In this document: positions 43,312 through 51,714 of the stretch, piece by piece
Numbering within the stretch: the stretch's first letter is position 1
How the letters are laid out: each line of letters opens with the position of its first letter
Assembly: GCA_023439545.1 (NCBI GenBank)
Contig: JAEXNT010000032.1
Location: forward strand, 95,597 to 159,596
Direction: 5' to 3'
Length of the DNA stretch: 64,000 bases
DNA from: Bacillota bacterium
GTDB lineage: Bacteria; Bacillota; Clostridia; Acetivibrionales; DTU013
Notes under the pieces: model-generated
The model's database searches: none
What the model saw: only the letters and a program-made list of their open reading frames with translations
What the model was told of the DNA's origin: nothing
Program-made: the position numbers and the translations under genes

Positions 43312-43961
43312 TGATAGATGCTTTAAGAATTACAAAGCTGGATTTTTTCACAATGAAATCACAGTCTGTTATCTACTTATCATTAGTGGTAATCGTTTTG
43401 ATGTTTGGTTTTATGGGTTCGTCAGTTACTTTGCTGGGTATTACCGGCGCGTGGTTCGTGTCATTGATGTCCTCCAATATTTTCGCCGTACAGGAAAAAA
43501 ATAACCTTGACTGTCTATATGGTTCGGTTTCAGTTAGCTTAAAAGATATTGTACTTGGGCGATACGTTTTTGTATTTCTGAATTACCTTTTATCATTCCT
43601 TGTGGTAATCGTCATACATTCCGGCTTCGCGTTGTTTCAAAATAATGCGTTGGAATTACCCGATTTTATGCCTGGGTTTAGCCTATCGTTTTTAGTTTTC
43701 TCCACCATTACGGGAATACAAATGCCGTTATTCTTCAAATTGGGGTATACAAAAGCAAAGGGTTGGTCAATGATTCCATTCATTGCAGTAATGGCTTTGG
43801 TGGTTGCCCCATCGTTTGTATCTGCTCTATCCGGTTTTATTGAGCTTATACAATCCAATCGGACTGCTTCGATTGTAAGTGCTGTATTGGCAAGCTGTGT
43901 TATTCAATTTCTCTCATATCAGATAGCGGTTGTGGCTTATCGTAAAAGGAAAAGGGTATAA
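43311..43961 (+). CDS. ABC-2 type transporter permease
   Basis: 216 residues with six hydrophobic segments and no solute-binding domain. It forms an exporter with the preceding ATPase, under the YtrA-type regulator. The QEKNNLDCLYGSVSVSLKDIV loop is typical of this permease family. The substrate may be an antimicrobial peptide or lipid intermediate; unknown. Confidence 0.85.
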   Translation: MIDALRITKLDFFTMKSQSVIYLSLVVIVLMFGFMGSSVTLLGITGAWFVSLMSSNIFAVQEKNNLDCLYGSVSVSLKDIVLGRYVFVFLNYLLSFLVVIVIHSGFALFQNNALELPDFMPGFSLSFLVFSTITGIQMPLFFKLGYTKAKGWSMIPFIAVMALVVAPSFVSALSGFIELIQSNRTASIVSAVLASCVIQFLSYQIAVVAYRKRKRV

Positions 43962-44024
43962 TTATATGAAATGTAAATTATTTTAAAGTAGTTTTATTAC
44001 TCATCGCTAAAAGCTTTACTGAAC

Positions 44025-44041
44025 CCCACGTCTATCGTGGG
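44025..44041 (+). terminator. Intrinsic terminator of the YtrA/ABC operon
   Basis: Stem CCCACG/CGTGGG with a 5-nt loop followed by ATTTTCTAT, 64 nt past the permease stop. Confidence 0.8.
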
Positions 44042-44050
44042 ATTTTCTAT

Positions 44051-44095
44051 ATATAAAAAAGATGCCGCCTTGAGCCTGGTAGGGCCTTGGCGGCA
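44051..44095. repeat. Hairpin element related to the interspersed 59-bp repeat
   Basis: A 7-bp stem TGCCGCC/GGCGGCA (44063-44069 with 44089-44095) after ATAAAAAAGA. It shares the AAAAAAGATG, CTGGTA and CCTTGGCGGCA blocks with copy A at 18307-18365, with one extra base over the common 43 nt. On the minus strand it could terminate the Dabb gene. Confidence 0.5.
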
Positions 44096-44152
44096 AATAC
44101 ACTGCGTTATACCGAATAATAACATACTCCAGTTAAGGGCTAACACCAGGAA

Positions 44153-44446
44153 TCAATCCAATGTCTCATAGTCAACTGACGCTGATTCCTTCCAAACAGA
44201 ATGAATATATTTCGATACTTCTACATGGATAGGATTTTCCTTATAGGCTCTAAAGTCATCAAGCGAATCAAATTTTGTAATAAGAGCCAAATCATAAGAT
44301 CTTTCAGAATGCAGGACGTCAATCCCTATCTCTATATACTTTAGTTGCTTGATTTTCCCCTTCATTCCTAAAAAAACATCCCTTACCTTCTCGATATTAG
44401 CAAGGCTGTTGTCTTGAAGCTTATAAAAAACTATGTGATTAAGCAT
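44153..44446 (-). CDS. Dabb (stress-responsive A/B barrel) family protein
   Basis: 97 residues. MLNHIVFYKLQDNSLANIEK start and HSERSYDLALITKFDSLDDF middle with NPIHVEVSKYI near the end are characteristic of the dimeric alpha+beta Dabb fold. Function usually unknown. GAGGAT precedes the ATG. Follows the DUF362 gene by 58 nt and may share its transcript. Confidence 0.85.
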   Translation of the reverse strand: MLNHIVFYKLQDNSLANIEKVRDVFLGMKGKIKQLKYIEIGIDVLHSERSYDLALITKFDSLDDFRAYKENPIHVEVSKYIHSVWKESASVDYETLD

Positions 44447-44504
44447 TCTAAATCCTCTCCTTTATGTAGTCAAAATCTGTGTTCCCTTCGGACAGCTCTT
44501 TCGT

Positions 44505-45596
44505 TTATATAAGGCCTTCCAAATATTCCACAATATCCCTGGCTTTTGGCGGACAGCTTTTAACACACTTATCAAATCCTGAAGTACATGCACCGACACC
44601 TAACCCATCATACTGTTTATTTCTAAAATTCTGACCAATGTACAATTTTCCTTTTAATTTATTCAAAAGACCTTTTTCATCCAGCCTTTCCAGTGCATAA
44701 ATAAGGCTTCCATAGCAAGCCGAGCAAGCACTGTCCTCGACAATTAGCCTTGACAACTGTTGAACTCTTCTTGAAGGTTTTAACTTTCTTGATCCATTAT
44801 CTTTATTCAATTCAATAATATCAGCATTTACCAAGTCTGTAGTACCAGCCCCGATGCCTTCAGCCATAGTAATATACGGAACTTCCTCAATACTAAAACC
44901 CATTAAATGCGCCGCATATGTGTCTATCAGCACAGGATCCTTTCCTACGATTATCCTGTTCATCTGGACCGGATTACCGCCTTCTTCAAAGTTGAGGTCA
45001 CCATTCATACCATCAACAATTATGAGACTTTGTTTTATAAGCTTGTTCAAATATGCTATGGGTTTATGCAAACCCATGGTGTGAAATTTCCTTTTCTCTG
45101 AATTGGGTATACAGCCCTTCATGTTTTTCAGAGCGCAAGTCATGTTAGTCTGGCAGTGGCCTTTGAGGACCGGTATGTTTATTAAGTAATCAACCTTTGA
45201 AACATAATCGCAAATGTTTATCCTCAAACCATTTATTTCATATACCTTATACTTATCTTCTTGAAGATCAATAAGGGGAATATTATATTTCTTGGATAAA
45301 TTCTCATATCCGCATACTTTAAAGGCATCTGATGTCCTATCTCCCACCCAGGAGCCTTCCATAATAACTATTTTATCGCGCCCTTTCGATTTTAAATATT
45401 CGATGAGCCCTGCCACTATTTCGGGCGAGGTTGTTGCACCTGAGCTCGAAGGTTTTGCTACAACGAGATTTGGTTTAATTCCAATGAGTGCGCTTTTATC
45501 TATTTCTTCTTCAGGTTTTATAACTTCAAGCAACTCTTTTACCATTTGCTTAGGATTATCTCCATAAATAATACGTATCCCATCTTTACCAATCAT
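44505..45596 (-). CDS. DUF362 domain protein
   Basis: 363 residues from ATG 45596 (GAAGGAG upstream); the open frame extends to 45719 across an unrelated repeat element and is rejected there. KPNLVVAKPSSSGATTSPEI and GHCQTNMTCALKNMKGCIP are the DUF362 core. The C-terminus carries scattered cysteines (CSACYG, CTSGFDKCVKSCPP) that could bind an Fe-S cluster but are not the standard ferredoxin pair. Function unknown. Confidence 0.85.
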   Translation of the reverse strand: MIGKDGIRIIYGDNPKQMVKELLEVIKPEEEIDKSALIGIKPNLVVAKPSSSGATTSPEIVAGLIEYLKSKGRDKIVIMEGSWVGDRTSDAFKVCGYENLSKKYNIPLIDLQEDKYKVYEINGLRINICDYVSKVDYLINIPVLKGHCQTNMTCALKNMKGCIPNSEKRKFHTMGLHKPIAYLNKLIKQSLIIVDGMNGDLNFEEGGNPVQMNRIIVGKDPVLIDTYAAHLMGFSIEEVPYITMAEGIGAGTTDLVNADIIELNKDNGSRKLKPSRRVQQLSRLIVEDSACSACYGSLIYALERLDEKGLLNKLKGKLYIGQNFRNKQYDGLGVGACTSGFDKCVKSCPPKARDIVEYLEGLI

Positions 45597-45698
45597 ATAT
45601 ATCCGCTCCTTCATTTGCTGTATAGAATTATCTCTCCTGATATGAAAAATGTCAAATTGCACTACTTGTCTACCTTCTTGACAGCAATACCACTGTCT

Positions 45699-45757
45699 CC
45701 ACATGCCTTGAGTGGGCAAAAAAGATGCCGTATCAATCTGGTATCCCCCTAGTGGCA
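45699..45757 (+). repeat. Interspersed 59-bp element, copy B
   Basis: Same length as copy A at 18307-18365 and alignable without gaps (about 45 of 59 identical by eye). It is the second clear copy. Confidence 0.55.
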
Positions 45758-45885
45758 GGGTATAATTCAGAAAAAAGCGAGGTGAAAAATGAATTCAAGG
45801 TAAAATATGGTAGAACACATCCACCCTCATTTGATGGTTCTATACGAATTACCATTTATATGTTATAATAACACAGATAGTAATT

Positions 45886-45899
45886 ATGACTACAGTCAT
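45886..45899. promoter_or_regulatory. Palindromic TetR-type operator
   Basis: Perfect ATGACT-AC-AGTCAT, 14 bp, 55 nt upstream of the TetR start. TetR-family dimers bind such palindromes, often autoregulating. Confidence 0.65.
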
Positions 45900-45953
45900 T
45901 CAATATAGTTATTATATATTATATCTATATAATTGGTTAAACAGGTGAGAGAA

Positions 45954-46616
45954 ATGGTTAAAAAAGAGAAAACAAGCCATAGAAAAGAACATGCAAATGA
46001 AACGAAAAATAAAATTTACAAAACTGCTGAGGCGCTGTTCAGAAAGCATGGTTTTGAGAATGTAAGCGTTGATTCCATAGTAGAAGCGGCAGGGGTGGCA
46101 AAGGGATCATTCTATGTGCATTTTGATTCGAAGGATTCTCTGGCTGCCGCCTTGATAAATGATTATATAAGTAAAGTGGATTTAGACTACAAATCCTATG
46201 TAGGATCTTTTGGTGTCCATGCAGCAGCATCAGATATTCTTATTTCACTGGTTGGGAAAATCGCAGATATCATTAATCTTACCATAGGTTATGACAATAT
46301 GAAAACCGTGTATAAGGCACAAATAACAAAAACAATAAATACAGATGCCATGATAGGCTATAACAGGGAAATTTATAAATTGTTCAGCGATATTATCGGC
46401 AAGGGTATACAACAGGGGGAATTTAAGACGGATATACCTGCCGATATACTCACCAAACACTTTATTATGGCCATAAGAGGAGTTACCTATGAATGGTGCA
46501 TACGGCATCCGGACTTTGACTTGAAGGAACAAGCCCTTAAGCACTTTGAAATACTGCTTTCAGGTATTAAAAAGGTCCATTGTCCGCCGGACCAGATTCC
46601 TCATCTCCGAAAATAA
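45954..46616 (+). CDS. TetR family transcriptional regulator
   Basis: 220 residues from ATG 45954 (AGGTGAGAG upstream); an in-frame TTG at 45933 is less likely. N-terminal HTH: KIYKTAEALFRKHGFENVSV, then AKGSFYVHFDSKDSL. The C-terminal ligand domain is unremarkable. The last 57 nt overlap the 3' end of the convergent APH-like gene that closes the RiPP operon, so the two transcripts are antisense there. Control of the RiPP operon is possible but not shown. Confidence 0.92.
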   Translation: MVKKEKTSHRKEHANETKNKIYKTAEALFRKHGFENVSVDSIVEAAGVAKGSFYVHFDSKDSLAAALINDYISKVDLDYKSYVGSFGVHAAASDILISLVGKIADIINLTIGYDNMKTVYKAQITKTINTDAMIGYNREIYKLFSDIIGKGIQQGEFKTDIPADILTKHFIMAIRGVTYEWCIRHPDFDLKEQALKHFEILLSGIKKVHCPPDQIPHLRK

Positions 46617-47516
46617 AACGGGTTTGTCCTCTTTAATGTCTAAAAGCCACAAAATATTGGCCAAATCCGTCAGCTTCGCAATCTTTCTCCACTCATCAGA
46701 TACAGGAATCCTTGCATTCCGGTTGTAGCCTTTAATAAAGCTGTTCTCGCTATCATCCTTTAGTTGCTCCATATACCTTGTAAATTGTCCTATATCATAA
46801 TAAGCAGGCGCCGAAAACGACTTCTCCCAGTCAAGTATCCCTATCAGCTTCCCATCCTTAACCATCATATTTGAAGGCCTGAAATCTCCATGTGAAAACG
46901 TAAACCTTTGCGTCACCTGCACTAAAAGATCATGATTACCCCTTAAGCACTCAAGAACCTTCATCTTCATTTCACTTCCCAATCTTTCTCCTGCCCGGTT
47001 ATTGAGGAAGTACCCATACCATGACAATATCGGCGGGAGGTCTCCGACAATATTCAGGTTTTCATCAAGATAGCCTTCCCTGTCAAATTCCTTTTGATGA
47101 AGGCAGGCCAGCTTTTCCCCTATCTCTTCTGCTAAAATCCCATCGAGTCCGGTATTTTCAGCCATATATCTGTCCAGCATGACTCCATCCAGGAATTGTA
47201 CAATAGCATAAGGCTTGTCGATTACTGTTTTCTCATCATTTATATAATAAATTTCAGGTACCGGTATATAATCCTTTACCGCGTTATGTACTGCAAACTC
47301 CTTGTGACAGCTCCTGTCGGCCCTTGGGTATACCCTTAAAACAAATGCTTGCTTGAGCCCTTTGATTATCACTTTATAGTTGGTAGTACTTCTGCCGCCT
47401 ACCAGCATTTCAAGGCTCTCGACTTCTTTTTTTTGATCGAAGCATTTAAATAATAAACCGGCTGTTTCCTTGTCAATACTGGTAATCTCATGCATTCTTT
47501 CCCATGTACCAGCCAT
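46560..47516 (-). CDS. APH-like phosphotransferase, last gene of the RiPP operon
   Basis: 318 residues from ATG 47516 (GGAGGATG upstream; the ATG is just after the upstream stop). Bilobal kinase fold with GGRSTTNYKVIIKGL in the N-lobe, catalytic loop FSHGDFRPSNMMV and metal-binding Asp in GILDWEKSF. The family phosphorylates aminoglycosides, choline, homoserine and other small molecules. In this operon it could modify the peptide product or serve immunity; direct evidence is lacking. It follows the SPASM enzyme with no gap. Confidence 0.85.
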   Translation of the reverse strand: MAGTWERMHEITSIDKETAGLLFKCFDQKKEVESLEMLVGGRSTTNYKVIIKGLKQAFVLRVYPRADRSCHKEFAVHNAVKDYIPVPEIYYINDEKTVIDKPYAIVQFLDGVMLDRYMAENTGLDGILAEEIGEKLACLHQKEFDREGYLDENLNIVGDLPPILSWYGYFLNNRAGERLGSEMKMKVLECLRGNHDLLVQVTQRFTFSHGDFRPSNMMVKDGKLIGILDWEKSFSAPAYYDIGQFTRYMEQLKDDSENSFIKGYNRNARIPVSDEWRKIAKLTDLANILWLLDIKEDKPVLFSEMRNLVRRTMDLFNT

Positions 47517-47517
47517 A

Positions 47518-48723
47518 TCAATACATCCTCCACTGATGAGAGGGTATTCCATAAAGCAGTAAACGGAGAACCTTCTTTTTATAATTGACATCCGAATTTG
47601 TTCCGGAATATTCTGTCATCAACTTTCCAATCAATTCAACAATATTATCGAGGATTCCCTTATAAGCTCTGCAATCAGGATCCCTGTTGTTCTCCACTCC
47701 ATTCCTTAACTGATTATTAAAGGCATTATAGGCACACCCGCCTGCACAGATATCAAAATATGAACAGCCCGAGCACTCTTCCCTTAATTTATCCAGGCGT
47801 TGTGAATAAATGCAATATCCCGGAGTTGATGCGAGCTGCTTCATGGAAGGATTTTCGGTTATTGTTGCCCACCGGTATTTCTTCATGCCTACGAAACGCT
47901 GGCAGTTGTAAATTCCACCTTCAGGGTCAACAGCCAGTTGCTTTCCAAGGCAATTACCGGCAATATACATTGCGTTTTCACGCTTTATAATGCTGCGCAC
48001 CAAGCGTTCCAAAGATTTTACACGTATCTGGCCCGAATGCTCAATATACCTTTGTAAAAGCCTCTCTATCAGCTTAAGATGCTCCTCAAAGGGCAAAGTA
48101 TCCACTTTCCGGCCATTAGCCTCAAAGGGCTCGACCACAGTTTTAAACTGGAAATCCAGCTTTTGTTCAAGGAAAAAATCAAATATCTCATCCGCTTTTG
48201 GTGCTGAAAGGGGCGTGAAGGTGCAAATGGCAAAAACAGGGATGCCTCTGTCTCTCAGTATACGCAGGCCTGCCATGGTCCGTTTGAAATAGCCTTCGCC
48301 GCGCTGCAGGTCGTTTATTTCCTGCGGTCCGTCCAAACTTGCTGCAACTGTAACGCCATACCTTTTCAGGATATCCGCATATCTTTCGTCCAAAGCCCAG
48401 AGATTGCTCAGCATGGTAAACGAGACCTTACCGCTTATATTTTCAACAAAGGCGGGCAGTGCCTTCTCATAATAGTTATGGCCGGCAAGCAGCGGTTCTC
48501 CGCCATGAAAAATGATATTCACCTTCCGGTCTTGTGTATAAAACTGTGCCTGTCCCGCCAGTCGATTGACCCACTCCGCAGTCTTTTGCACAACCTCGTA
48601 AGTCATGACCTGGCTTTGCACATGAGGCCCGAAGCAGTATGAGCATGACGCCTGGCAGCTGAGCGTAGGGAGTATAAGAATATTTGGCATGGGATAGCCG
48701 CACATAACTTCACTATTCTCCAT
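47518..48723 (-). CDS. Radical SAM/SPASM peptide-modifying enzyme A
   Basis: 401 residues from ATG 48723 (AGGAGGAC upstream), not the earlier in-frame start at 48753. Radical SAM cluster CQASCSYC (Cys23, 27, 30). C-terminal SPASM cysteines: NCLGKQLAVDPEGGIYNCQR, CSGCSYFDICAGGC and a final CRAY, so two auxiliary [4Fe-4S] clusters are likely. Related enzymes form thioether or carbon-carbon links or mature sulfatases. It resembles enzyme B (51715-52902) through most of its length, e.g. DGPQEINDLQRGEGYFKRTM versus DGPEEINDRQRGKGYFKRTM. Overlaps the upstream gene's stop region by 11 nt. Confidence 0.92.
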   Translation of the reverse strand: MENSEVMCGYPMPNILILPTLSCQASCSYCFGPHVQSQVMTYEVVQKTAEWVNRLAGQAQFYTQDRKVNIIFHGGEPLLAGHNYYEKALPAFVENISGKVSFTMLSNLWALDERYADILKRYGVTVAASLDGPQEINDLQRGEGYFKRTMAGLRILRDRGIPVFAICTFTPLSAPKADEIFDFFLEQKLDFQFKTVVEPFEANGRKVDTLPFEEHLKLIERLLQRYIEHSGQIRVKSLERLVRSIIKRENAMYIAGNCLGKQLAVDPEGGIYNCQRFVGMKKYRWATITENPSMKQLASTPGYCIYSQRLDKLREECSGCSYFDICAGGCAYNAFNNQLRNGVENNRDPDCRAYKGILDNIVELIGKLMTEYSGTNSDVNYKKKVLRLLLYGIPSHQWRMY

Positions 48724-50752
48724 TCTGTCCTCCTGATGTCCCTGGATTGTCAAACAAGCGCTTGTGCCTGTATTTAAAGCCGTAAAAATTCATGCAATTT
48801 TTGTATATCCACGGAAAATCCTTTGAGGTTTCTGGAACCTCCCGGAATAAAGGATAGCTTTCATCCTTGATATTCCTTTTGGAGCGCTTTAGAGAGCCCA
48901 TTTCCTGATTCTCCCTTACAGCGAGGGAAATGTACCTGTCCTCTAGCTGATAGATGATTTTTAATCCACATAACCTTTCAAGCGCATCTCCTATCCGTTC
49001 TGGAGGAAAATTGCCCAATCCTTTAAGGATGCTTTCCTTCGTATGGGCTCCATCACAGAAAACCAATACTGCAGATTCCGCCTCATCAAAGTCGCAGTAC
49101 TGTATCTCGTCAGAAAAGCGGTTGTCGGAAACACGGACCAGCGCACCCATGATTTTATAGGATAATACCTTATGCTTGTTATAGTAGGCGTCGTGCCACG
49201 CCCATATTTCATCGATAAACTCTCCCCAGAGCACCGGAAGCGACTCGTCAAGGTTTATGAAGCCGTTTGCGAAATTATGGGTAATGAGCATGGGATCGAT
49301 ATGTTCTTCGGGAAAGCAATGGTTTAGCGCAGCCGGGTTGACCCCGGTTTTGCATATGCCGAAGCGCCTGAGTTCAAGGTCATAAACACTGCCTGCGTCC
49401 AGATGTACCCTTGCAGGTGTGGGCGGCTTTAAGTGGTGAATACATTTTAAAAGCTTTAATACCCGCCTGTAGGCTTGCCCGGATTCCTGCGGAATCGCAT
49501 ATAAAAGATTGTATTTGATATTGATGTCCAGCTCCTCACACCACTTAATAAACTGGATATTCTGCCAGGAGTGCGTCCCCTTGTGCAGAAGCTCAAGCAT
49601 TTCATAGTCAAGCGCCTCCACGCCACCCTGGATTACCTTCACACCGGCGTCATGCAGAATACCAAGCTCTTCTTTGCTCAGATGGCATCGCACCTCGTAA
49701 AATATCATCAAGTCCTTGAACCTGTTTTTTAGAGAAGGAAACAAATCCTTGAAGAAGCGCTGGTTTAGCACATTGTCTACCATTATAATGCGATATATCC
49801 CATATTTATCAATATGCTGCGATAATTCCTCCAGCACCCTGCCGGCTGATTTTGTGCGGTATTCTTTTGTCTGCATGTTCAGGCCGCAAAAATTACATGG
49901 CTCTTTCTGCGCCCACCAGCATCCCCTGGAGGTTTCCATCAACAGATTGGGCTTGATTTTGTCGGCCACGCCCGTCTTGTTTATCGCATCCACATAATCC
50001 GAGTAATCCGGGACAGGCAGCTCATCCAGATTTTCCACCAGTTGCGGACAAAGCTTTTCTTCGGGGACTTCCTCTCCCGCATCGCACATTTGTCGGGTCA
50101 CCACGCCGTTTATTTGAGCCATTTCACCGTACTCGAAGCTTTTTAGTGCGGCTTCGAGAGATTTTTCCGATTCTCCCGTAAACATGACATCAATAAACGG
50201 AAAGTATTTAAGCAGCTGATAGCCCACCTTGCCCGTGCAGTAGGAGCCCCCCAACCAGACCTGCTTCTTTGGCGCAGCTTCCTTCAGCTTTTTAGCAAGA
50301 TAAAGTCCTGCATTAAGTTGGTTTGCCCCTATGGTAAAACCGACAATATCCGGGTCTTCAGCCAGTATCCTCTCGATTATGCGCACACCGGCCTGCTCTA
50401 TAACGGGCATGGTTTTTAGTATGAAGTCCTTGTAAGCGTTTATGATTCTGGGATGGTTCACTAATATTTCGGAGATAATCTCCTTCAGATACCTGTTTAT
50501 TGCATCCTCACGTCTATCCTCCGGCATTCCGAGCATTGCATAAATGAAATCGCCTATCAGCAGAGTCGAGCTTAACGTACTGCCGATTATGAAGTTATAT
50601 ACAGGCAGCGTTAGATCCTGTAAAAGGCTTATGTTCTCATACAATATTTTGGATTTAAACCCCACTTTTCTGGTCAGCGAAAGGAGATTGCTGACACCTA
50701 TGGCCGGGTTTGTAGGCTCCTGGAAAGGAGGCACGACAAACAAATAGTACAT
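48713..50752 (-). CDS. B12-binding radical SAM RiPP maturation protein
   Basis: 679 residues from ATG 50752 (AAGGAGG 8 nt upstream). N-terminal cobalamin-binding-type domain (about 1-220) followed by radical SAM. The cluster motif is Cys278-x7-Cys286-x2-Cys289 in ETSRGCWWAQKEPCNFC, not the usual CxxxCxxC. This is the signature of the RiPP maturation radical SAM protein 1 family (TIGR03975-like), associated with C-methylation of peptides. Likely installs methyl groups on the core peptide; residue unknown. Confidence 0.9.
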   Translation of the reverse strand: MYYLFVVPPFQEPTNPAIGVSNLLSLTRKVGFKSKILYENISLLQDLTLPVYNFIIGSTLSSTLLIGDFIYAMLGMPEDRREDAINRYLKEIISEILVNHPRIINAYKDFILKTMPVIEQAGVRIIERILAEDPDIVGFTIGANQLNAGLYLAKKLKEAAPKKQVWLGGSYCTGKVGYQLLKYFPFIDVMFTGESEKSLEAALKSFEYGEMAQINGVVTRQMCDAGEEVPEEKLCPQLVENLDELPVPDYSDYVDAINKTGVADKIKPNLLMETSRGCWWAQKEPCNFCGLNMQTKEYRTKSAGRVLEELSQHIDKYGIYRIIMVDNVLNQRFFKDLFPSLKNRFKDLMIFYEVRCHLSKEELGILHDAGVKVIQGGVEALDYEMLELLHKGTHSWQNIQFIKWCEELDINIKYNLLYAIPQESGQAYRRVLKLLKCIHHLKPPTPARVHLDAGSVYDLELRRFGICKTGVNPAALNHCFPEEHIDPMLITHNFANGFINLDESLPVLWGEFIDEIWAWHDAYYNKHKVLSYKIMGALVRVSDNRFSDEIQYCDFDEAESAVLVFCDGAHTKESILKGLGNFPPERIGDALERLCGLKIIYQLEDRYISLAVRENQEMGSLKRSKRNIKDESYPLFREVPETSKDFPWIYKNCMNFYGFKYRHKRLFDNPGTSGGQNGE

Positions 50753-50754
50753 AT

Positions 50755-51690
50755 TCAAGCCTCCTTCCTGATGAAACTTTTATGCATGAAACAACCACCG
50801 TTGCATTTGGTGGAAAAAAGCGCGCACCCGGAACATGCTTTGTCTTTATTGCTCTGAATTTTCGCATCATTTAATTGCTGCAGAGATAACATCAATTGTT
50901 CATAAGGTATAAAACCATTTCCGGCATTCAAGCCCGATTCCTTTTTCAGATACACTCCTTTTTCCTGGCACTGGTTGCAGTGCTGCAACCTCAAGTCCGT
51001 AGTGATGAGACCTGCGCAGTGAATATTGCACTGACGGGTTTCATACTTGAGCAGCATGTCCGTACTCTCAAAAAAACACCAGGGTATGCTGTGATCAACA
51101 ATAAAGGTCCTCTTCAGCTCAGTTAGTATGAACAAGGCCACCTTATTCCATCTTTCAATGATTGCATCCCTTTTTGCAAAAATATTTTCCATACAGTCCA
51201 GCGTGAGACTTATTTTAACTCTTTCATCCGCAGCTTGTCTGATAAGCCAGCCAAGGCTTAGGCACAAGCCGTCCGCATCAGTACCGGAGGAAATCTGCAC
51301 CTCAAGAATCCTGCCGCCCGGCTGCTCAAGCAGCAGCTTGTCCGGATCAAACGACTGGTTGATGAATGAATAATTGTAGACGATCAAATCGGCTTCCCTC
51401 ATAGATATATTCTTAATCCTATGATTTAGCGCATTTGTAAAGATGCATATTTTTGCGAACTTATCCTGCGCCAATCTGATTGCCTCTTCAAAATGCGGAT
51501 GGACGGTCGGCTCGCCACCCATGATTTTAAGAAAAACAATGCCGTTGCCGGAGAGGTAATCCAGCAGCCTGCCGTAATCATCAAAATCCATATGCGAGCT
51601 GCTGCGGATGTTTTTATTGAAACAGCTGACACAGTTAGCGTTGCATTGCTCTGTCAGCAGTATCCTTATATTGTCTTTTCGTTCAGCCAT
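50755..51690 (-). CDS. Small radical SAM enzyme with degenerate SPASM
   Basis: 311 residues. Radical SAM motif CNANCVSC (Cys16, 20, 23), partial barrel with KIMGGEPTVHP and CIFTNALNHRI. The C-terminus has CNQCQEKG and CSGCALFSTKCNGGC cysteines, like a reduced SPASM or twitch domain. Function not assigned; may be a peptide epimerase, or a partner of the SPASM enzymes. GAGGT precedes the ATG. Confidence 0.85.
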   Translation of the reverse strand: MAERKDNIRILLTEQCNANCVSCFNKNIRSSSHMDFDDYGRLLDYLSGNGIVFLKIMGGEPTVHPHFEEAIRLAQDKFAKICIFTNALNHRIKNISMREADLIVYNYSFINQSFDPDKLLLEQPGGRILEVQISSGTDADGLCLSLGWLIRQAADERVKISLTLDCMENIFAKRDAIIERWNKVALFILTELKRTFIVDHSIPWCFFESTDMLLKYETRQCNIHCAGLITTDLRLQHCNQCQEKGVYLKKESGLNAGNGFIPYEQLMLSLQQLNDAKIQSNKDKACSGCALFSTKCNGGCFMHKSFIRKEA

Positions 51691-51714
51691 TTACTTACTA
51701 TACCTCTTTCCATA

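Larger units (their letters stand above)
45597..45953. other. Intergenic region with repeat copy B and TetR operator
   Basis: About 360 nt between divergent DUF362 and TetR genes. It contains the interspersed element at 45699-45757 and the palindrome at 45886-45899. No gene seen. Confidence 0.5.

Noticed and set aside
46560..47516. Aminoglycoside resistance gene
   Set aside because: Kinase motifs are general to the APH superfamily; operon context points to peptide maturation or immunity rather than antibiotic modification.
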